From assembly GCA_028565635.1 (NCBI GenBank), contig JAOXYB010050246.1, positions 1 to 11,790 of the forward strand: 11,790 nt of DNA, given 5' to 3'. Under the pieces are notes generated by a model that saw only the letters and a program-made list of their open reading frames with translations, had not been told where the DNA came from and made no database searches. The stretch is from Phoronis ovalis (Eukaryota; Phoronida; Phoronidae). Position numbers and translations under genes: made by a program. Shown here piece by piece: positions 7,130 to 11,790 of this stretch. Positions within the stretch are counted from its first letter, which is position 1; each line of letters opens with the position of its first letter.

Positions 7130-8472
7130 TTAGCATATTAAAAAAATACACTCATGGTTTGCGAATAGCCTGTATATACGCAGTTTTAAAAGCGCTAGAT
7201 ATCCCTTTACTACTAATACTGTTAGATTAAATTGTCATCGCTCTTGTTAAAAATCTACATTTATCATTACCTCCGCGTCCTGTACTGAGATTGCCCAAAC
7301 TGATTTCTATTACAGTTTTTCTTGTCACAATTCAACAGCTTGAGTAGCTTGTACTGAAAAAAAGAAAATCTGCTGTATCTTCATAGTATATATTAACTCA
7401 TGAGATTTTAATTAAAATGTGTCACATTTGAGTACAGTTGGGTTATTCTTAAAATTATTTTACAACTCGATCGGTATCTTCGCAATGCCAAGACAGTATT
7501 GTTACAATACGTTCCTAATGGCACCTTGAAAAAATGTCATGACCTAGCTCAGAAACAGCACATCAAATCGATCTTTATATTTACAAATGGTATAATTTAA
7601 AACAGATTCTAATAACAGAAGCAACTTTAATATTTCCCCGTACATTCTCGTAAATTTGGCTGTTGGTAAAGTAAATAAATGTATATTGTCTAACTCTTTT
7701 GTTTGAAAAGTTTCGATCACTGTCTGGCAATTTAATCAGAAAATTTAGAAATTGTGTTTTAAAATTTCATTCTGCTTCACGTGGGAAGTTAATAAAGGGT
7801 GTGCGTTTTAGGGTAAAGGTATATAATCGGACATTGCATGCCCTAATTCCGGACACTTCAGACGATTACAATGGTGTGTTACATTACTGGATAAGTTAAG
7901 ATTAATTAGTTGTTTTTCTACCATATTCAATTGTCGTTATATTCCTTCAGTTTAACAAGAGCAAAATAAATACGTCATTAATCTGTTGACCCAACTTGTG
8001 TCCAATTGCGATAAGCCGTTCTATCTGTGTGTGATCGATCTATTTTACCAGCTACCCGCATTGTCCACTGTTATACCTATTATTGCAAACTGCAATTCGA
8101 TTGGTGTCAAGACTTTCGCGGGAACTTTATATATATTAAAGGGATTATAGTTCTTCTGCTTTTCGAGCTAATGAATAAAAATTGCCTATGGTCAACCCCA
8201 GACGTTAGTTGAGACGGCACGGAACTCTAGCGGATGGATTTATTCAGACTGCTATATTATGCATTGTACGTTTAGCAAAAAAAATAAACAGAATTGCTTG
8301 TATAAAAATCATAAATTTCAATGATTACATACACGCTTCATGTCATAACCGGAAGTTGTGATTTATGAAGTATAACGTTTTGTGCATAGAACGCACATTT
8401 GAAGCTAAAGCCCTTGATGGCACTTCCACTATAAACTACAAATAATATTCGATCTTTCTGTTGTTATTTGTC
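7130..8472. other. AT-rich non-coding stretch
   Basis: This lies upstream of the minus-strand gene. Frames at 7699-7899 and 8027-8212 on the + strand begin with TTG or GTG rather than ATG and show no domain, so I do not call them. A + strand acceptor-like word (tttctattacag, ending about 7315) opens only a 13-codon frame. Nothing else is recognisable. Confidence 0.5.
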
Positions 8473-8601
8473 TTGCAGACGACTAGGCTAATTGACAATT
8501 TCAAAGGATCAACTTTCCACTATTGATCAGTTTGCAGATGACTAATTGAGCGTAAAGTTGGGGAACACAATGATTGATTTCAAACTGCAAATGCTAATTG
8601 A
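8473..8601 (+). repeat. Triplicated TTGCAGAtGACTAATTGA-like motif
   Basis: Three imperfect copies start at 8473, 8532 and 8585 (spacings 59 and 53). All share TGCA followed by CTAATTGA; the first has a 4-base insertion before AATTGA. TAATTG is a homeodomain-type core, so the cluster could be a regulatory array upstream of the candidate small gene. The first copy also ends a good pyrimidine tract (ttatttgtcttgcag, AG at 8477-8478) that could act as a splice acceptor. Confidence 0.4.
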
Positions 8602-8674
8602 AATTATTAAACCACTATCATCTCCGAGCGTTCCCTCGACTCTAGCTCGTAGCTACATGTACAGTCCAGTATAG

Positions 8675-8833
8675 ATGCCAAACCACACTTCAACAATCCA
8701 TCTCGTAGATGAAGCGTTACCGATAACACAGACAGCCGAACGTTATCAAACACACATTAGGTCGCACACACACACACACACACATATCACAATCCAGAAA
8801 CTGCACCTAAAACGCTATAGCACTGGACTTTGA
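8675..8833 (+). CDS. Short frame, 52 codons, through CA repeat
   Basis: ATG 8675 opens a 52-residue frame (MPNHTSTIHLVDEALPITQ... to ...RYSTGL) ending at TGA 8831. The stop is followed at once by an in-frame ATG (8834) and a second 30-residue frame (MENCVTETLGNSTVTRAGG...) ending at TAA 8924. The DNA here is less AT-rich than around it. But the first frame runs through a CA microsatellite (encoding HTHTHTH), and its length changes would break the frame, which argues against conserved coding. No signal peptide or domain is seen. It may be 5' UTR or promoter DNA of the unit ending near 9310. Confidence 0.2.
   Translation: MPNHTSTIHLVDEALPITQTAERYQTHIRSHTHTHTHITIQKLHLKRYSTGL
8765..8784 (+). repeat. 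(CA)10 microsatellite
   Basis: There are ten uninterrupted CA units, followed by tatcaca. Confidence 0.95.
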
Positions 8834-8903
8834 ATGGAGAACTGTGTCACCGAAACCCTTGGTAACAGTACAGTGACAAGGGCCGGTGGTTACGCGAAGT
8901 CAA

Positions 8904-8929
8904 TCACGTCATCTTGGAGAGCATAAAAG
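8904..8929 (+). promoter_or_regulatory. CRE-like plus TATA-like pair
   Basis: TCACGTCA (8904-8911) differs at one position from the cAMP response element TGACGTCA. CATAAAAG (8922-8929) resembles a TATA box and lies 10 bases downstream. Together they form a plausible core promoter for a + strand transcript starting near 8955. The same end (AAAAG|GTAAAC, GT at 8930-8931) also reads as a splice donor, in which case the sequence is exonic instead. The two readings exclude each other. Confidence 0.35.
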
Positions 8930-9149
8930 GTAAACATTTTAGCTTCCGTAATTTTTGCATTGAGAAAACCTTTCAAAAATAATTGAATTCCTTATATAAA
9001 CTACCTTGACTACTAAGTATTTACCAGTTCCTGGATTAGAGGCTTTGGATTTTAATATATTTTAATGTTACAGCATTTATGGCAAAACCTGTCTGTAGTA
9101 ATATGCTTATACTCATTTTACCGCTTCCTTAAAATATTATTTTCGTTTC

Positions 9150-9190
9150 ATTCTGGCAGACAATGTCCGCAGTACTTTTAGTGCCAGAAT
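9150..9190 (+). repeat. Inverted repeat around acceptor and ATG
   Basis: ATTCTGGCA (9150-9158) and TGCCAGAAT (9182-9190) are perfect complements, 23 bases apart. The inner GACAATGTC is itself nearly palindromic. The stem would bury the AG of the acceptor, and the ATG lies in the loop. Confidence 0.7.
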
Positions 9191-9240
9191 ACCCGCTAAA
9201 CGATGACAGTTATGGAAAATGTTTAGAAAGCATTGCCTAG
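9160..9240 (+). CDS. Candidate short coding exon, 25 codons
   Basis: A pyrimidine-rich run ending gtttcattctggcag (AG at 9158-9159) is followed by ACAATGT, an ATG in good context (A at -3). The frame from 9163 codes 25 residues (MSAVLLVPEY..., ending KCLESIA) and stops at TAG 9238. Two AATAAA signals and a GT-rich element follow, as expected of a last exon. If instead the upstream segment splices in at 8929, another frame reads through the join (...VILESIKDNVRSTF...) and ends in PAKR-stop. The unit could thus encode a short peptide or be non-coding. No family is recognised. A 9-bp inverted repeat brackets the acceptor and start codon. Confidence 0.3.
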   Translation, partial: TMSAVLLVPEYPLNDDSYGKCLESIA

Positions 9241-9267
9241 AAGTGTAAAAAAAAAGATTACCTTGTA

Positions 9268-9333
9268 AATAAATTTGTAAAAAGTGTTAAAAATAAAGCC
9301 GCATTAGCAATTTTAACTAAACAGTGTGTTGTT
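9268..9333 (+). terminator. Polyadenylation region: AATAAA x2 and GT-rich element
   Basis: AATAAA lies at 9268-9273 and 9292-9297, and agtgtgttgtt (about 9323-9333) follows the second by about 25 bases. This is the standard arrangement of signal and downstream element, with cleavage expected near 9310-9320. Confidence 0.5.
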
Positions 9334-9914
9334 CATTTTATTTATTGTGCATACAGCCATACGCATTTGAACAACATTCGACATTCAGTAGATTGCATGC
9401 AACATCTTTTCTATTGAAATTTGTTACTCTTATGTAAAAAAAACAAAGGCGAAAAAAGCGCATTCAAGTTAGCTGTGGATAATGCAAAACTCAAAATAAA
9501 TAACCGTTCTTGCAGCAAAAATTTACAAAACGTAATTATTTATCACACCTCTAGGTAAAATAGGTGATCGGTATATCCAGCTATTGTTTGTATATATACA
9601 CGGTACACATTTAATTTCTTTGTAATATGTATGCGGGTAAAACGTTCCGGTAATTGTTTTTCTTTGGAACCAAGTATAACACAATATAAATTTGTCAAAT
9701 GTACGAAGGAAAGCTCTGCAGTTGGACTTGAACAGATTTTGACTATATTTTACGAAATATGATTAATATATAAATAAAAAAAACGCACCTAGTTTGCACA
9801 TAGCGCAAAGTTCCGAAAGTCAGGGCAATATAATTAAATAAAAATATAACCAAAAATAATACTTACAGTAATCTACAGCCTGCAACACTTTTCTTGTCCC
9901 TTTACGTTCTCTAA
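9334..9914. other. AT-rich non-coding stretch
   Basis: No gene or repeat with clear boundaries is seen. All frames are broken by frequent stops. Confidence 0.55.
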
Positions 9915-10288
9915 TAACCAGTCAGTATGTTACTCTGCATACTACGGCCAGATAGTCGAGTGGATGACAACATATATATACGGTTGGGATATCGAAAGAA
10001 GATTAAAAAATGGCGGTATTTAATTTCTTATATTTGGAGATAAAACTACCAAGAATTGGGATAATGACAAATCGATTTATCCTACGATTTGTTACCTAAA
10101 TAATAAAGTTCATTTCAGTATGTATATAATCAGTCAGTATGTTACTTTGCATACTACGGCCAGATAGTCCAGTGGATTGCAACATAATATAATACGGCTG
10201 GGATATCGAAAGAAGATAAAAATCTCTTATATTTGAAGATAACACTTGTGGTTTTTACAATACCAAGAATTGAGATAATGACAAATCT
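9915..10288 (+). repeat. Diverged tandem duplication, about 160-bp unit
   Basis: Copy 1 (about 9915-10073) and copy 2 (about 10127-10288) share long blocks: CAGTCAGTATGTTACT, TGCATACTACGGCCAGATAG, GGGATATCGAAAGAAGAT, and CCAAGAATTG followed by GATAATGACAAATC. The offset is 212-215 bases, with 53 unique bases between. Copy 1 has an extra AAAATGGCGGTATTT, and copy 2 an extra cttgtggtttttaca. Each copy starts with an inverted word (GTATG...CATAC) and contains TAGTCGAGTGGA or TAGTCCAGTGGA, close to a tRNA A box. A matching B box is not clear, so a SINE origin is only a possibility. Confidence 0.75.
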
Positions 10289-11030
10289 TCACTTCATTTT
10301 TATAATATTAAGCTAAAAACAACAGCCAGACCAATCATTTTTAATTGGTGAAAATTTGAATTTTCTAATGAAAATTTTTTTGTTTATAGTTTGTAGTAAT
10401 TGACAATTACTATATATGAACATATTTGTACGTGAGCATACCTGAATAATCCTCATTTTACTATGTATTACCTTATTACCCATTTATGTAAATAAACATT
10501 TCTGATTGGCTAAACTCATCTTTTATTATCTTTTGTTGCGACTACGCGCCAACTTGGACGGTGGCCTCTCATATTTCATACCACTAACACGTACGTTTGC
10601 AAGTAAACTGGATTTCAAATATGTCACGTTTCCATGTTTTGAGTGCAGATACAACGTTACGTTCTGTTTGTAGATATGTTGCACATAGGAGTAAGGAGAG
10701 TAGTTTATTATTATTTGTATCTAATATATTATTTTATTGATTTGTAAATTATACCCCAATCATTTCATTTTTTCTTATTTCAAATAAGGAAAAGGAACAA
10801 TTTCCTTTTTCCTCATTTGATTTTGATTCGAATAAGACATAAGGAATACGGAATAAGGAAAAGGGAAATGGTTAACCCTCTACATGCCAAATTTTGCACC
10901 GAAAATGATTGAATCTTTTCCACTATTGTAGGCTTTATCTATACAAGTTCTAAAAAAACAAATTTTAAATAAAAATCATAATTCGTTGCCATGGAAATGA
11001 TTAGTCGCGTTTTAGCAGGTTGAAGAGTTG
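10289..11030. other. AT-rich stretch with CCAAT box and purine hairpin
   Basis: No gene is seen. CTGATTGGCT (10502-10511) is, on the minus strand, AGCCAATCAG, a full match to the NF-Y CCAAT box, but no transcript is evident beside it. A purine/pyrimidine hairpin lies at 10782-10818 and is listed separately. Confidence 0.5.
10782..10818. repeat. Purine/pyrimidine inverted repeat
   Basis: AAATAAGGAAAAGGAA is followed by CAAT and then TTCCTTTTTCCTCATTT, its near-complete complement (one extra T, one mismatch). A further direct copy, AATAAGGAAAAGGGAAAT, lies at 10852-10869. The segment may form a hairpin or triplex-like structure. Confidence 0.65.
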
Positions 11031-11034
11031 CTGC

Positions 11035-11088
11035 AGAGTTGTCTCCCTTGTAGCTGGTGCAAATCTATACTTAGACATTATCTCCCCT
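11035..11088. repeat. Two 'tctccct' mollusc-type motifs
   Basis: AGAGTTGTCTCCCTTG (11035-11050) and ACATTATCTCCCCT (about 11075-11088) are variants of 'gagttatctccctt', which I associate with interspersed repeats in molluscan genomes. That link is from general knowledge, not a search. The 70-codon minus-strand frame across it (11001-11213) is most likely repeat-derived: its tail, ATRETTLQQL, is just these motifs translated. Confidence 0.35.
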
Positions 11089-11654
11089 GAATTGCTATCA
11101 AACTCAGAATGACAGCAATATCTCAAATAAAAGCATATAGAAACCTCTGGTTTAAAATAAAAATATTGTTTATTTTTTTCCCTAAAATTAAAGTACATTA
11201 CAAGGAATTTCAAAATATAATTCTTGTAAAAATCCGGTTTTGATTCATGGGATCTATGCCGTACCGGACTCGGTATACTATGTGTAATTTGTTATGTTAC
11301 TACTACTGGACACCTCCCTTTACAAACGGAGACTAAAATCGCTCATCTAACCTGCCATATTACATCTAGATGAAGACAATTATTGAGTACTCGCCTTTGA
11401 TGAACTTCAAGACGCCAGAAACAGCATTACGTTACTTTTTCCCGTTTTTTTTTACATTACATCCGCATGAATGGCATAAATTAGGGGGCTATTCCTGTAA
11501 TCCTATGCAAATCCATGCCGGATTGCAGTTCGAAGTGAGCACAAGGCATAACATTTATGAAACAAACGTTGTATCCCTACATGTCCTCGTACAGTAATCC
11601 TCTCGAATGTATTTATTTAGTCTGTCGCAACAGGATCGAAAGAGCCATTGCAAG
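11089..11654. other. Non-coding stretch, one short frame
   Basis: A + strand frame from ATG 11370 to 11597 (75 codons) follows an immediate TAG and has no domain, signal peptide or splice context. Its length is within chance for this composition. Nothing else is recognisable. Confidence 0.45.
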
Positions 11655-11790
11655 ATACCCGGGGGGGGTACTCAAGTTATTTTTTGGTGAGGGTATGCAG
11701 CTGAGTTGAAAAATTTGGATTTGGATTGTATACTTCTTACTGTATTTTTTTGGATTGTAACCGTAAAGATATTCAAAAATTTGGATTGCT
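11655..11790 (+). repeat. Edge of an interspersed repeat, cut by window end
   Basis: TACCCGGGGGGGGTACTCAA (G8 at 11661-11668) is followed by a T/G-rich region with repeated TTTGGATT words at about 11713-11727, 11749-11757 and 11779-11788. The palindromic GTACCCGGG-type edge and T/G-rich body look like the end of a dispersed repeat rather than unique DNA. The rest lies outside the window. Confidence 0.4.

Noticed and set aside
7699-7899. 66-codon + strand frame
   Set aside because: The start is TTG, no upstream acceptor stands out and no family is recognised.
8027-8212. 61-codon + strand frame
   Set aside because: The start is GTG, with no motif or transcript signal.
9915-10288. CRISPR array or satellite
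   Set aside because: There are only two diverged copies with indels and a long unit; no regular short repeats or spacers are present.
10502-10511. Promoter built on the CCAAT box
   Set aside because: The motif is perfect, but no coding exon, TATA box or transcript signal lies at a suitable distance on either strand.
11001-11213. 70-codon minus-strand frame
   Set aside because: Its C-terminal half is the translation of repeat-like tctccct motifs and its N-terminal half is AT-rich noise.
11370-11597. 75-codon + strand frame with ATG
   Set aside because: A TAG immediately precedes it, and it shows no domain, splice or polyadenylation context. Frames of this length are expected by chance here.

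Overview
This window looks like nuclear DNA from an invertebrate animal, most likely a bivalve mollusc. By eye it is about two-thirds A+T, coding pieces are scattered and bounded by GT/AG splice-like signals, AATAAA polyadenylation signals occur, and no prokaryotic gene packing or ribosome binding sites are present. The mollusc assignment is an inference. It rests on a folate-receptor-type exon and on two short motifs near 11,040-11,090 that resemble the 'gttatctccctt' motif I associate with molluscan repeats. There is no rRNA, CRISPR array, phage or insertion sequence.

Layout: 1-710 is AT-rich with nothing recognisable. 711-1055 (minus) is a decayed reading frame with possible LINE-endonuclease motifs. 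2114-2586 is a fold-back (MITE-like) element with 82-bp terminal inverted repeats, ending 18 bp before a + strand exon at 2605-2800. That exon encodes a signal peptide and the start of a folate-receptor-like domain, and it is broken by a one-base frameshift. A 210-bp, GC-richer, phase 0/0 internal-exon candidate lies on the minus strand at 3734-3943. An 84-nt structured, tRNA-Ser-like sequence is at 4038-4121. A CpG-richer patch (5025-5280) precedes an ATG-less hydrophobic + strand frame (5211-5636).

The clearest gene is on the minus strand at 5807-7129. It encodes a 440-residue cysteine-rich protein with about five membrane segments, a glycosylatable extracellular loop, and a cytoplasmic tail with two copies of a dileucine sorting signal and a terminal tyrosine signal. 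AATAAA signals follow it at 5674-5687. I do not recognise its family.

The right part holds a candidate small transcription unit on the + strand. It has a CRE-like and TATA-like pair (8904-8929), a splice acceptor and a 25-codon frame (9163-9240), and AATAAA signals with a GT-rich element (9268-9333). Upstream are a CA microsatellite, a 52-codon frame and a triplicated homeodomain-like motif. Further right are a diverged tandem duplication (9915-10288), a purine-tract hairpin (10782-10818) and the start of an interspersed repeat that runs off the window end (11655-11790).

The genes do not form an evident pathway. This is a gene-poor animal locus with one well-supported gene, one damaged exon, several candidate exons and a background of old repeats. 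I found no convincing new multi-gene system.
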